A DNA stretch of 64,000 nt from Tetrapisispora phaffii CBS 4417. Taxonomy: Eukaryota; Ascomycota; Saccharomycetes; Saccharomycetales; Saccharomycetaceae. Positions 37,473 to 47,725 of this stretch are shown piece after piece (the stretch's first letter is position 1; every line of letters begins with the position of its first letter). Under the pieces are notes generated by a model. The model worked only from the letters and a program-made list of their open reading frames with translations. It ran no database searches and was not told the origin of the DNA. Made by a program: the position numbers and the translations under genes. Location of the stretch: positions 744,001 to 808,000 of the forward strand of contig NC_016524.1 in the NCBI RefSeq assembly GCF_000236905.1. Direction: 5' to 3'.

Positions 37473-39926
37473 ATGGTTTTCCCTATTTTACCTCTTTATG
37501 GAAGCAATTCCATTGATATCGTAAATAAGAATAGGTTTTTGTTGTTAGCTGGTCAATCTTTATTGGATTGCGTTTCTTTCAATGGTCAAGCTCAGATTAT
37601 TGATTTTGTACAGAAGTTCAAAGAGTTGAAATTAGTGTCTATCTATTTGAATGATCTCAATGAATTCTCTGGTGACGATGTTGTCAATTTATTGAATAAT
37701 GGTATTTCTACTGTCTTTACGAAACAAGCCGTTTTGAAAGAATCATTAATTAACGAATTCAATGTGCCAGCCGAAAGAATTGTTTTGTTCGATTCGAAAA
37801 CTTCGTCTTATCCAAATAAATTCGTTGTAGTTGACGATTTCAAAGAGTCAAGAATCATCAATGCCCAGGATATTTCACTTGGTTTATTCCAAGATAGCAT
37901 CATCAATGCCATTAGAACCGACCGTGACGATAAACTATACACTACATTAGTTGTTGATGAGTACGAAAAATGTCTTGGTTTGGTTTATTCGTCATTGGAA
38001 TCGATCAAAATCGCAACTGAAAAAAAAATCGGCTGTTACTATTCAAGGTCTCGTAATGAAATCTGGATCAAAGGCTTAACTTCAGGTAATACTCAGGACC
38101 TAGTATCGATTGAAATCGATTGTGATGGCGACTCTTTGAAATTCGTTGTCATTCAAAATGGTAACAATGAATCTGCAAAACCAAGTTTCTGCCACTTGAA
38201 CACAGAATCTTGTTTTGGTGAATTGAACTATGGTTTACAAAGTTTGGAGAAAACATTAAAGGATAGATTAATTAACGCCCCGGAAGATTCATACACGAAG
38301 AGGCTGTTCAATGATGATGATCTATTGAATGCAAAGATCAAAGAGGAAGCTGAAGAATTGACAGAAGCAGTAACTTCAAAAGAATTATCTTGGGAGGCTG
38401 CTGATTTATTCTATTTCGCTATGGCAAAACTTGTTAAGAATGGTGTTTCATTGAGGCATGTAGAGAATAATTTGAAAATGAAACATTTGAAGATAACAAG
38501 AAGAAGAGGTGATGCTAAACCAAAATTTATTCAAAACAAAAAACAAAAAGTTGAAGCAAAAGTTGAAGGTGAAAGAGATTTGACAAATAAAAAAATTTAC
38601 TTGAATGTAATAAAATCAAGCAACAAAGATGACGTTGAGAAAGCCATCTCAAGACCAATTCAAAAGACTTCTGAAATTATGCACTTAGTTAACCCAATTG
38701 TACAAAATGTCAAAGAAAAGGGCGACAAAGCCTTATTAGAATACACTGAGAAATTTGACGGTATTAAATTATCTACTCCAGTGCTATGTGCCCCATTCCC
38801 AAAAGAGTATTTTGAAGGTTTAACTCAAGAAATGAAAGAGTCTTTAGATTTATCAATGGAAAATGTTAGAAAATTCCATGCTGCGCAATTGCAAACTGAA
38901 ACCATGGTTGTAGAAACTCAACCAGGTGTCGTTTGTTCGAGATTCTCTAGACCAATAGAGAGAGTTGGTTTATATATCCCAGGTGGTACTGCTATTTTAC
39001 CAAGTACAGCCTTAATGCTGGGTGTACCAGCAAAAGTTGCTAAGTGTAAAGAAATTATTTTTGCCTCCCCACCGAGAAAGTCAGACGGTAAGGTTTCTCC
39101 AGAAGTTGTCTACGTAGCTTCAAAAGTAGGTGCATCTAAAATTGTTTTGGCAGGCGGTGCTCAAGCTGTTGCAGCAATGGCTTATGGTACCGAATCGGTT
39201 CCAAAAGTGGACAAAATTTTAGGTCCTGGTAATCAATTCGTTACTGCCGCTAAGATGTATATTCAGAACGATACACAAGCTTTATGCTCCATCGACATGC
39301 CAGCTGGTCCAAGTGAAGTGTTAGTTGTCTGTGATGAAAATGCTGATGCCGATTTTGTTGCCAGTGATTTATTATCACAAGCTGAACACGGTGTTGACTC
39401 TCAAGTTATTTTAGTAGGTGTTAACTTATCTGAAAAGAAAATTTTGGAAGTGCAAGATGCCGTAGATAGACAAGCTAACGAATTACCTAGAGTTGACATT
39501 GTCAGAAAATGTATTGCTCACAGTACAATCATATTATGTGAATCATATGAAGAAGCCTTTGGCATGTCCAACAAGTATGCACCAGAACATTTAATTTTAC
39601 AAATTGAAAACGCCCAAAAGTACGTCAGTCTAGTCGATAACGCGGGTAGTATCTTTGTTGGTCAATACACCCCTGAATCATGTGGTGACTACTCCAGTGG
39701 TACTAACCATACTCTACCTACCTACGGTTACGCCAGACAGTACAGTGGTGTCAATACCTCAACTTTCCAGAAATTCATCACCTCTCAACAAATCTCACCA
39801 GAGGGTCTACAAAACATTGGTAAAGCTGTAATGTGCGTTGCTAAAGTAGAAGGTTTAGATGGCCACAGAAACGCAGTTAAGATTAGAATGCAAAAACTTG
39901 GCCAATTGCCAACCGATTTCGAATAA
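37473..39926 (+). CDS. HIS4: HIS4, trifunctional histidine biosynthesis enzyme
   Basis: An 817-residue fusion (799 in S. cerevisiae) for steps 2, 3, 9 and 10 of histidine synthesis. Residues up to about 230 are the phosphoribosyl-AMP cyclohydrolase (HisI) part; about 265-350 is phosphoribosyl-ATP pyrophosphohydrolase (HisE; KIKEEAEELTEA and WEAADLFYFAMAKL). About 390 to the end is histidinol dehydrogenase (HisD; PGGTAILPSTALMLGVPAKVA, GPGNQFVTAAK, PAGPSEVLVV and SQAEHG). All three parts are complete and in frame. The start is the first ATG after a TATA box and a Gcn4 site. Confidence 0.98.
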   Translation: MVFPILPLYGSNSIDIVNKNRFLLLAGQSLLDCVSFNGQAQIIDFVQKFKELKLVSIYLNDLNEFSGDDVVNLLNNGISTVFTKQAVLKESLINEFNVPAERIVLFDSKTSSYPNKFVVVDDFKESRIINAQDISLGLFQDSIINAIRTDRDDKLYTTLVVDEYEKCLGLVYSSLESIKIATEKKIGCYYSRSRNEIWIKGLTSGNTQDLVSIEIDCDGDSLKFVVIQNGNNESAKPSFCHLNTESCFGELNYGLQSLEKTLKDRLINAPEDSYTKRLFNDDDLLNAKIKEEAEELTEAVTSKELSWEAADLFYFAMAKLVKNGVSLRHVENNLKMKHLKITRRRGDAKPKFIQNKKQKVEAKVEGERDLTNKKIYLNVIKSSNKDDVEKAISRPIQKTSEIMHLVNPIVQNVKEKGDKALLEYTEKFDGIKLSTPVLCAPFPKEYFEGLTQEMKESLDLSMENVRKFHAAQLQTETMVVETQPGVVCSRFSRPIERVGLYIPGGTAILPSTALMLGVPAKVAKCKEIIFASPPRKSDGKVSPEVVYVASKVGASKIVLAGGAQAVAAMAYGTESVPKVDKILGPGNQFVTAAKMYIQNDTQALCSIDMPAGPSEVLVVCDENADADFVASDLLSQAEHGVDSQVILVGVNLSEKKILEVQDAVDRQANELPRVDIVRKCIAHSTIILCESYEEAFGMSNKYAPEHLILQIENAQKYVSLVDNAGSIFVGQYTPESCGDYSSGTNHTLPTYGYARQYSGVNTSTFQKFITSQQISPEGLQNIGKAVMCVAKVEGLDGHRNAVKIRMQKLGQLPTDFE

Positions 39927-40356
39927 TCCTCACGATATCCTACAACTCATACATGTAACTATAACATATAATTGTATAACTTCATGAACAAAACAGAAAC
40001 AATTCGATAGAACTAATTATACTTCGTAAATATTTACTGTCATCAGTGTAAATGTGACACTGACATCGGGCTCATCCGAATCACATGACTTCAAGGAGGC
40101 ATCCAATAGATTAGCTCCAATAAGAATCCAGGATGCTTTCAGGTTCCTGTTAGTTTTAAAGTTCTTAAGGTTGCTATTTCTGGTTGGCGTTATTGTAACA
40201 ATGAATCCTGTAGTTTACTGGGGAAGTGTAGCTAGGACAATCCATCAATTCAAGAGACTGTTCATTTTTTGAAGCACGGTCTGCCAGCGAACCTTTGTGA
40301 ATTTTAGAAAGTTATTCTCAGCAGACATTAAGAAATCCATTGCGAGTTAAAGAAGA
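39927..40356. other. Intergenic region between HIS4 and SDH7
   Basis: About 430 bp with the HIS4 3' region and the SDH7 upstream region. An ATCACATG (CDEI/Cbf1-type) site lies at about 40080. A 72-codon frame at 40054-40272 has no family resemblance. Confidence 0.6.
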
Positions 40357-40755
40357 ATGAGAGCCACGACACGTTTGCTAATCAGCAACAATGCAATTCT
40401 TCTACAAGCCGCCAGAAAAGCCAAAACAGCAGTGCAACCGCTGCTTCCTCCTCTACAACTATACAGACGCATACTACGAGAGCATAGACATTTACCACCT
40501 TTACAAAGGGAACTAGGAGACCAATACGTCAAAAATGAGTTCAAACTACACAAGAATACCGATAATCCATTGCATATCGTTGGCTTCCTCACAAGCTGGC
40601 AGGATTACCTGCATACGATAACCAAAGGTGAATGGGAAGAGGAAAGAGTATCAGCCCAAGTACTGGAAAAATTATCATCAGATCAGGTAGTTCAACTCTA
40701 TGAGTTAATGAAAGAGGCTGACGCATTATCAAAGGGGACATCTACGACCGAATAG
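40357..40755 (+). CDS. SDH7: SDH7/ACN9, succinate dehydrogenase assembly factor
   Basis: A 132-residue protein (133 in S. cerevisiae). A basic N-terminal presequence-like stretch is followed by the LYR motif [20 protein letters not shown] and the conserved core [29 protein letters not shown]. This is the SDHAF3 family of mitochondrial matrix factors that help mature the iron-sulfur subunit Sdh2. YDR511W sits beside SMT3 (YDR510W) in S. cerevisiae. Here YCL-track genes have been interleaved between the two. Confidence 0.95.
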   Translation: MRATTRLLISNNAILLQAARKAKTAVQPLLPPLQLYRRILREHRHLPPLQRELGDQYVKNEFKLHKNTDNPLHIVGFLTSWQDYLHTITKGEWEEERVSAQVLEKLSSDQVVQLYELMKEADALSKGTSTTE

Positions 40756-41264
40756 ACTCGAACACACACACACACAAACACACCTTTATCTACATCTTTC
40801 TCCAGAAGGAGCAGTTCAACCATCGGCGTTCTCCCTCCACACACACACCATTTCTTCACATGTAAATACAGGAACAATAAACTAAGCATTAGCAGACCAT
40901 CGTGATCTAGACATCAAGGTATGACTACATTTAAACACATAGTCTATAGGCAGATAGTTATAGTATACCTTCGTAGTGTTGTAATCATTCCCAAGTTTAC
41001 CCTACAGTAAGGGCATCGACTCAATTGTCGGCCATAAATTTTTTTCACCTTCACTGTTAACAAAAGAATTTCAGTTTAATCAGAGAGGAGAAAGAGTTTA
41101 TATCACAGTTAACTTTCTATATGTAGATGTAGTGACGATATATTAACTTCGATTCTGTTTATCTTATATCTTGTGCTGTTGGTCTGTGTGGTTCATCATA
41201 AAGAAAAAGGCTAAGCGTAAGCGTCAGCGAAAACTACAGCTCGAGAGACTTCCATATTTCCAGG
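40756..41264. other. Intergenic region between SDH7 and RRP7
   Basis: About 510 bp. A CA-dinucleotide run lies at 40760-40782 and a second short one near 40838. No gene or clear site is visible in the rest. Confidence 0.6.
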
Positions 41265-42221
41265 ATGAGTGAAAGTGCTAAATTTCATTACGTTAAGACT
41301 ATGAAGAGTGGTTTCTTAGTGGTTCCATTCAAATTACCAAAACATAGAGCATTGAAGAAAGATGCCGGTTTGAATAATAACTCGTTCCATTACGTTTACA
41401 TAAAAAAACATGTCAATAAAGATAACGAGGAAGAGAAAAACTGTTTATTTGCTATCAATCTACCGATTTTAAGTAACACTGAATTTATCAAGAAAGTGTT
41501 TAATGACATTTGTAGTAAGAACGACACCATTGCATATATAGAGAAACTTTTGCAATACGATGAGTTTGGGTTGGAGGAAATCGATTTGTCAAGTTTGACC
41601 TCCGATTTAATGAGCAATAAGTCAAGTGAAGATGAACAGGCTAAGATGAATGAAAACAGGTATACTCCAAGAAACACTTGTTTGATAAAGTTTGTCGATG
41701 AATCTAGTTTGGAGAATTGTTACAGTTCAATTAAGAAATACTGTGATTTAATACAGAAGAAGAAAGAGAAAGCAAACTTTATTGAATGGGAATACGTCTC
41801 GCCAAGCATTACTACTTTTATTAATTTCTACAAACCTATTGACATTGATTATCTGAAAGAAGATATTAGTTTACACATGAAAATATTCGAAGAAAGAGAA
41901 AATACTGCAAGGGAAGAAGCTCAAAGTTCCATTGTCGATGAAGATGGGTTCACTTTGGTCGTTGGTAAGAACACAAAAAGTTTGAACTCTATAAAGAAGA
42001 AGATATTGAACAAGAACCCACTATTGAAACATAAGACAAAGGCCAAACAAGGAAACAGTATGGTCGACAAGAAAGTAAAGCAAGATTTCTATAGATTCCA
42101 AGTCAGAGAAAGAAAGAAACAAGAAATCAATGAACTTCTAAGTAAGTTCAAAGATGATCAAGAAAGAATTAAAGTCATGAAAGCCAAGAAAAAATTCAAT
42201 CCATACAATAACAGTTTATAG
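41265..42221 (+). CDS. RRP7: RRP7, small-subunit processome protein
   Basis: A 318-residue protein (297 in S. cerevisiae). The N-terminal half is a divergent RRM-like fold (about 20-200), with VDESSLENCYSSI as its later helix. The C-terminal domain is highly basic and helical: EDGFTLVVGKNTKS, then the conserved tail VKQDFYRFQVRERKKQEINE and LLSKFKDDQERI. Rrp7 works with Utp22 and casein kinase 2 (UTP-C) in 18S rRNA maturation in the nucleolus. RRP7 (YCL031C) is next to HIS4 in S. cerevisiae. Confidence 0.95.
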   Translation: MSESAKFHYVKTMKSGFLVVPFKLPKHRALKKDAGLNNNSFHYVYIKKHVNKDNEEEKNCLFAINLPILSNTEFIKKVFNDICSKNDTIAYIEKLLQYDEFGLEEIDLSSLTSDLMSNKSSEDEQAKMNENRYTPRNTCLIKFVDESSLENCYSSIKKYCDLIQKKKEKANFIEWEYVSPSITTFINFYKPIDIDYLKEDISLHMKIFEERENTAREEAQSSIVDEDGFTLVVGKNTKSLNSIKKKILNKNPLLKHKTKAKQGNSMVDKKVKQDFYRFQVRERKKQEINELLSKFKDDQERIKVMKAKKKFNPYNNSL

Positions 42222-42290
42222 ATCATATCTTTAGTGTTACAGTTAGTTTTCACACATAATCATTATTATTTACATACATAGATACACATT

Positions 42291-43241
42291 TTAAAAAATG
42301 CCATTGTGATCGCCGAATGGATCATAATCTCTAGAGTTTTGTTTATTTACGTTCTGTGGAGCAGCACGAGATGCATTCGAAGTTTCTCTACTGCTTAGAG
42401 GTTGAATATCGTCATAATCCTCTTCGTCCGTTTCGTAATATGAGGACTCAGAAGTAGCACTGTCATAGTTGTTAACTTCATCAAGCCCACTCAGTTCATC
42501 GTATTTCTTCAAACTGTTTACCAATTCATCATTTGCGTGGACTAATGAGCCCAACAACTCACCTTCTTGCACAAATTGTATATACTTCAATACTGCCCTT
42601 CTCAACTCTCTGCACTTTACAAACAAATCCGTCGAGTCCTTATCATCCACCGATGTCTGACCAGGTCTCAATTGCAACAATCGGTTCTTCAAAGCAATGG
42701 AGGTAGACAAAGAGTCGCCAACAAGTAGCCTGATCTTGGGAGACTCCTTCTGCAAGTCGAAAACCCTCCTGTTACCACTCGATTTACTTTTGAATTGACG
42801 ATACAATTCCACCAAACCTCTATAAGTGCTACTGGATGAGTTTTTCCCATCATTAATGAACTTGATCCATTCCAGAAAACAATTGGTAAAAAATTTTATT
42901 TTCTTGCTATTGGCAGATATTGTGGTCTGAATAGCAAGTAACAGTTTCTGATCGTTGTATAACTCACGGAACTTACAATTGTTATAAATAATGAACTCTG
43001 ATAGCAAATTAAAACATCTCTTCTTCACGGACACATTATCATTATATTTCAACAACTTCCTAATTTTCCTAGCAGCCTCTTTTTGATTCTCTAAATACAA
43101 ACCGTCATCTCTCGTATCATCAATTAAACGAATCAACTTCACAGTTTTCCTTGCAAACACTGTACTATTATCATCCTGAGAAACAAGATCCTCCAAATAA
43201 TCACTAATCTCAGTATGTTGATGGTCAGATAGAAACCCCAT
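42291..43241 (-). CDS. LSB5: LSB5, VHS-GAT endocytic adaptor
   Basis: A 316-residue protein (354 in S. cerevisiae). A VHS-like domain takes up about residues 5-150 and a GAT-like three-helix region about 170-260. The tail is acidic and Ser-rich and ends in YDPFGDHNGIF. Lsb5 binds Las17, Sla1, Arf3 and ubiquitin at the actin-endocytosis interface. LSB5 is YCL034W. STE50 and MXR2, which separate it from RRP7 in S. cerevisiae, are missing, and the two genes converge here across about 70 bp. Confidence 0.93.
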   Translation of the reverse strand: MGFLSDHQHTEISDYLEDLVSQDDNSTVFARKTVKLIRLIDDTRDDGLYLENQKEAARKIRKLLKYNDNVSVKKRCFNLLSEFIIYNNCKFRELYNDQKLLLAIQTTISANSKKIKFFTNCFLEWIKFINDGKNSSSSTYRGLVELYRQFKSKSSGNRRVFDLQKESPKIRLLVGDSLSTSIALKNRLLQLRPGQTSVDDKDSTDLFVKCRELRRAVLKYIQFVQEGELLGSLVHANDELVNSLKKYDELSGLDEVNNYDSATSESSYYETDEEDYDDIQPLSSRETSNASRAAPQNVNKQNSRDYDPFGDHNGIF

Positions 43242-43910
43242 ATTTCACGTTAGCCTCTTTGTCTCTCTCCCTCTCTCAAGGCAAACCAAACTGAATTCAA
43301 AACACTTTAACAGAAAAATAAAACCACACGTATACCACAACTTATTAAATATATCACTTGTCTAATTCATCTGCACTAATAACCTCGAGTTACACCCCTA
43401 TCCCTCATGTAAACAATTGTACAACCTGTCGGAAGAGATAGACCCATCGCCTCAAAAGTTTCACCAACTTCAAAACGTCTGAAGGTTATTAGGATAACAT
43501 GTCTTCAAAGCAAAACGGATAGGTTAAAGGTTTCAATTGCAACCGTTTATGTCGACAACAGCAGATGTGCTGCATATGGTGAGATATAATATATGTTGCT
43601 TGTTGCTTGTTCTTGTTTCTTGGAAGTCGTTTGCATTAAATTATACGAGATATCGTTGTAAGAGCTTCCCCGCAAATTCGATAACCTTTTGGTTGCAATA
43701 AATTTATGACAGCGAGCCCCTTGGTCTTAGTTCAGCCCCTTGTCACTTCGATTAAGATTTGTATTTAAAGTTGACTGCTTTCCTGTGATATTTTTGATCT
43801 TGTTTATGTCTATGTTTGTAGTTTTGCAGTTTCAGCTAGCCCACACAACAGCAACAACTACAACAGCATATTAATTTCAACACATATATATTCCTGCATT
43901 ACTATCAGAC
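43242..43910. other. Divergent LSB5 / glutaredoxin upstream region
   Basis: About 670 bp between the two start codons. I see no RNA gene or long frame. A pyrimidine-rich patch at 43258-43278 is just upstream of LSB5. Confidence 0.6.
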
Positions 43911-44231
43911 ATGTCGGAAAAAACTATCCTGGAAGTACAGAAGATGATCGATGAGAAACCAGTTTTCATTGCTACAAAGTCATACTGCAATGAGAGCAAC
44001 GCCGCCAAGGGTACCCTCTTTGACGAGTATTCTATCCTTGACGATGAGGCCACTGTCCTGGAGCTGGATAAGATGTCAGATGGAGAGGCCGTATTGTTTG
44101 CATTGTCAAAGATATCACAACAATCAACCTTGCCAAATATATTTATCAAGGGAAAGCATATTGGTGGTTATCAAGACTTGAAAGAAATGAATGAATCAGG
44201 TGAGTTAGAAAAATTATTAGATTCAATTTAG
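43911..44231 (+). CDS. GRX1/GRX2: Glutaredoxin GRX1/GRX2 with altered active site (CNES)
   Basis: A 106-residue protein (GRX1 110). The fold matches GRX1: ATKSYC, TLPNIFIKGKHIGGYQDL (cis-proline and GSH-binding loop) and ESGELEKLLDSI. The dithiol site CPYC of Grx1 and Grx2 is C-N-E-S here (Cys26 to Ser29). The first cysteine is kept, and the second is serine; the conserved Pro and Tyr are also gone. It cannot do the dithiol reaction and could only act as a monothiol enzyme, if at all. It is not the CGFS monothiol class by sequence. GRX1 is YCL035C, beside GFD2 (YCL036W), as here. Confidence 0.93.
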   Translation: MSEKTILEVQKMIDEKPVFIATKSYCNESNAAKGTLFDEYSILDDEATVLELDKMSDGEAVLFALSKISQQSTLPNIFIKGKHIGGYQDLKEMNESGELEKLLDSI

Positions 44232-44353
44232 TTTATCTTCTATATATTTGTCTAATTCTATTTAACGAATTTATGAATTTATGATTACACTCCTATTACC
44301 CAATTGGCATAACTTTCTCACATTATTGTTTACCAAGATATTTTATATTTAAT

Positions 44354-45853
44354 CTATCGTTGACCAATGCTATACTTAAATGCATCTATACCCTTGTTGA
44401 ACCACACAATTCCATTAAATTCTGTTTGATGGATAAGTCTCTTAGCATTTTGTTTCTTGTGTTGATGTTTATGACTAACAGTATTCTTCTCCTCTTGAAC
44501 TTCTTTGATCAATACATTGTATGACATCGGAATGATACGTTTCTCTGTCTTATCTCTTTCCATCAATTGTATAATATTCTTTTGCACAGATTCAATGTCA
44601 TCAAGTCGTTGGTTTCTTCTGAAATTTATATCGTTCATATAGATCAATGCTTTAAGAGTGTAATAAGAATCGTTACCAGCATTATGAAGAAAACTATGTG
44701 AAATATTAAACAATTTTAATATTTTCCCTAATGAACTGTATTTATCATAGAAATTATGTTGGTAAAAGATTTGAGTGTCTAAAACATGCACTGCATCGCT
44801 GTTGTCTTTCTCTGTCAGTGTAAAATCAAGTTCAGGCAACTTAATTCCAATATTCTTCAACCAATTCAAATCTCCTTTCACATTATGGCCAACAAGAGCT
44901 CTTTCCCAGGTTCTATCCGCTTCGTTTGACGACTTCAAATAAAAGTTGATTAAATTCTGAATGAAGTTTTTAGCTTCCACTAACTTTAAGACATAACTTT
45001 CACCATGCAAATAACAATCTTTGAAGTCACAAACAAACTTCTTATTTTTTAAGAACAGAGATTCTTCAATGATTATATGATACTTCTGGAATACTGGGAA
45101 TATTGTTGGTTGTTGATAGTTTTCCCTTGGATCATAAATCGTAATACCAATCTCTGTAATGACATTAGAATCAAATTCATAAGCCTCAATATCAATGGAA
45201 AACAATATCGTCTTCTTTTCATTAACCAATTGTAAACTGTTACTAATATATTCAAAATTGGTACTCTTTGGTGGACAGAATATAGTTGGAAAATGAGAAT
45301 TTTTAATATCTTTAACTTTAAAATCAAACTCTTTCTTAACAGCATTATCTATAGAGGCAGAAGAAGACCCTGGTACAATACTAAAATATCCAGCATCCAA
45401 ATTAGGATTTTCATTAATATATTTTTCAGATAGTGCATTCAATTTTGAATATAAAGCTTGACTGCTATCTTTGTTGCTTGCAGCGTATTTCTTCGAAATC
45501 TCATTAATGTATTCTTTCACTTGCTGAATATCTCTTTCATTAGGTACATACACAATGTTTTTAATACCTTGGTAATATTCAATACTATCTGCCCAATTCA
45601 CATCAGAACTTGAAGCATTACTATTCAATAATGATGATAATGACTTCTTATAAAAATTGATACCGGTTTTCAACCTAGCAGGCAAGTTCCTAACCACCAC
45701 AGAACTAACCTCTTTCACATTTCTATCTCTATGTGGAGAATTACGCCCATCAACATAAGATCTACTATTTATATGGCTACCAAAGGATTCAATTTTATCA
45801 AACGACCGTTTCATTGTAACTCGATGAGCTCTTGCAATTCTTATTGCAACCAT
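44354..45853 (-). CDS. GFD2: GFD2 / YDR514C, RNase H-like fold protein
   Basis: A 499-residue protein (GFD2 566, YDR514C 483). The C-terminal half has a DEDD/RNase H-like exonuclease fold: FSIDIEAYEFDSNVITEIGI with the DxE pair (about 220), NVKGDLNWLKNIGI (D about 335) and HNAGNDSYYTLKALIYM (about 400). In GFD2 and YDR514C the activity is unproven; GFD2 was found as a suppressor of dbp5. The next ATG, 13 codons in (45814, MKRSFDKI), is a plausible start too. GFD2 (YCL036W) lies between GRX1 and SRO9 in S. cerevisiae. Confidence 0.88.
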   Translation of the reverse strand: MVAIRIARAHRVTMKRSFDKIESFGSHINSRSYVDGRNSPHRDRNVKEVSSVVVRNLPARLKTGINFYKKSLSSLLNSNASSSDVNWADSIEYYQGIKNIVYVPNERDIQQVKEYINEISKKYAASNKDSSQALYSKLNALSEKYINENPNLDAGYFSIVPGSSSASIDNAVKKEFDFKVKDIKNSHFPTIFCPPKSTNFEYISNSLQLVNEKKTILFSIDIEAYEFDSNVITEIGITIYDPRENYQQPTIFPVFQKYHIIIEESLFLKNKKFVCDFKDCYLHGESYVLKLVEAKNFIQNLINFYLKSSNEADRTWERALVGHNVKGDLNWLKNIGIKLPELDFTLTEKDNSDAVHVLDTQIFYQHNFYDKYSSLGKILKLFNISHSFLHNAGNDSYYTLKALIYMNDINFRRNQRLDDIESVQKNIIQLMERDKTEKRIIPMSYNVLIKEVQEEKNTVSHKHQHKKQNAKRLIHQTEFNGIVWFNKGIDAFKYSIGQR

Positions 45854-46312
45854 AAGCAGAATTCACAAAACACAACCACAACAAAAAGTGAATGATTCAA
45901 CAGATGAACTAGTATCTATCATTATATGAACTTGAAATATAATAATCAATCAATTAGTGAATTAAAATAAAGTTAATTAAACTGTTGCTGATATTTAAAA
46001 AGACTAAATTTTTCATTCATCACTTTGAGCAATGGGCATCGAATGAAAAATTCATATAAGAATTGGAAAAACAAAGCAACAATATTACAATGAAGAAAAA
46101 ACATTTTCTAAATCAACTGGTTATAAATGGATGTAAAACAAGGTTTGTTATTCAATATAGAGTGCACTCTGACTAGCTGCATTGTAATATTTCATATTGT
46201 GGGAATTTAAAGGAAACTGAGTTGTGCATTAGCTTAGGAGAAGAGAAGAATAGAAATTTAAATCTACAAGATAATTCAAAAAGTAAAAAGAAAGGTCTTA
46301 TATATACTGATA
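45854..46312. other. Divergent GFD2 / SRO9 upstream region
   Basis: About 460 bp of AT-rich DNA. I find no conserved element beyond T/A runs. Confidence 0.6.
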
Positions 46313-47563
46313 TTGTTCGACATGTCTGATAGCAAAGAAGACATAGAGAATGTTGTTAAAAGTGAAGTGGAAAAAGAAGATAGCCAGATTCCTATTCAAG
46401 AGTCAAAGAGTTTTATTCTTGCTCCAAAACCTTCACAATCGCCATGGAAAAATGGTGAAGTTGATGGCACCAACATTCCAGAGCAGGTTATATCTATCGA
46501 ACATACACAAAGTAAAAGTGTTGGTAAATATAAGAAAAAACATAGGGGCAAGAAGTCTAATTCTGTGATTAAGATCAACTCTAACACGAAATGGGAAGCT
46601 ATCCAGCCAGTGATTGTAGTGGCCGATGAGGTTGGTAATAAAACATCAAATAGTAATAATAGTAATAGTAACAATGGTAAAAAGTCAAGTAGAAGAAGGA
46701 GCAAGAAGAAAAAACCATCTACCACTGACGAAGGTAAAGACAAGGAATCTTCTAAGCAAAATGAAGATCAACAACACTCTGCTAATGGCAATAAATCTAA
46801 TGCAAATATGAAACAAACTTCAAGTAAGAAGAATAATAATAGAAAAAAAACCAACAAAAAGAAACATCAAGACAGTTCTAATGTAAATAAAAAATCAGAA
46901 CCAGATTCTAAATCATACAAAGATACAGAAAGTAAGAAACATAACAATAATCATAACCGTAATTTATATCATGGAGATCATCAAAATACCGACCAACGAA
47001 CTTATTATTCATTAAAACCAATAATAGATTCAGTGAATGCTGTTGCACACCAGATAGAATATTACTTGTCTAAAGAGAACTTGGAGAAAGACACTTATTT
47101 AATGCCAAAATTATCAAAGGATGGTTACATATCAATGTATCCATTATCGAAATTCTTTAGACTGGTTAATTTATCGTTCGGTGGTAATATAAGTATTTTA
47201 TTAGCGGCCTTAAGAGAAATTGTTGTTAACGAAAATGCTACCATCACTGTTTCATCTGGTGCATTCTTAGATTTAAATATTGAAGATTCTGAAAACATAC
47301 TAAGGCAGTTCTTTTTACGTGGAAAAGATTGGGAATCTTATAAAGGTGATATCGTCAATAACAAAGAGGAATCCTCATATATTATTGAAAAAGAATTATC
47401 AGGAAATGATCTGGACCAGTATATGATTTTCAATGTAAAAGGGTCCAATCACAGACGGTCTGTGGATGCTAATCATGAAGGAAAAGAAAATGCAAATGCC
47501 ACTAATACTGAAGAACCAAAAGCAGAGCCAGAGATGGAAACAGAAAAAGAAGATGTTAACTAA
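46313..47563 (+). CDS. SRO9/SLF1: SRO9/SLF1, La-motif RNA-binding protein
   Basis: A 416-residue protein (SRO9 434, SLF1 447). The first 230 residues are Lys/Ser/Asn-rich with low complexity. The La motif occupies about 235-315: VAHQIEYYLSKENLEKDTYL, then MPKLSKDGYISMYPLSKFF and LVNLSFGGN. It is a cytosolic protein bound to translating ribosomes and mRNA. SRO9 (YCL037C) and SLF1 (YDR515W) are duplicates. An in-frame ATG at 46322 is a likely alternative start (MSDSKEDIEN), since the three residues before it add nothing. Confidence 0.93.
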   Translation: MFDMSDSKEDIENVVKSEVEKEDSQIPIQESKSFILAPKPSQSPWKNGEVDGTNIPEQVISIEHTQSKSVGKYKKKHRGKKSNSVIKINSNTKWEAIQPVIVVADEVGNKTSNSNNSNSNNGKKSSRRRSKKKKPSTTDEGKDKESSKQNEDQQHSANGNKSNANMKQTSSKKNNNRKKTNKKKHQDSSNVNKKSEPDSKSYKDTESKKHNNNHNRNLYHGDHQNTDQRTYYSLKPIIDSVNAVAHQIEYYLSKENLEKDTYLMPKLSKDGYISMYPLSKFFRLVNLSFGGNISILLAALREIVVNENATITVSSGAFLDLNIEDSENILRQFFLRGKDWESYKGDIVNNKEESSYIIEKELSGNDLDQYMIFNVKGSNHRRSVDANHEGKENANATNTEEPKAEPEMETEKEDVN

Positions 47564-47725
47564 TCGATATACTTTATATCGAGAATCATATTCACTTCAT
47601 TAAATGAAAATATAAAAGGTTTTATACTTTTTTTGAGATTTATATAATATAGATAAATATATATAACGGTAAATATGAAATTTCTCATTTTTTCAACTAA
47701 TCCTTTAAAAATTTGCTGTAATGCT

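Noticed and set aside
40054..40272. 72-codon ORF between HIS4 and SDH7
   Set aside because: No recognisable content, and it sits in the likely 3'/5' UTR.
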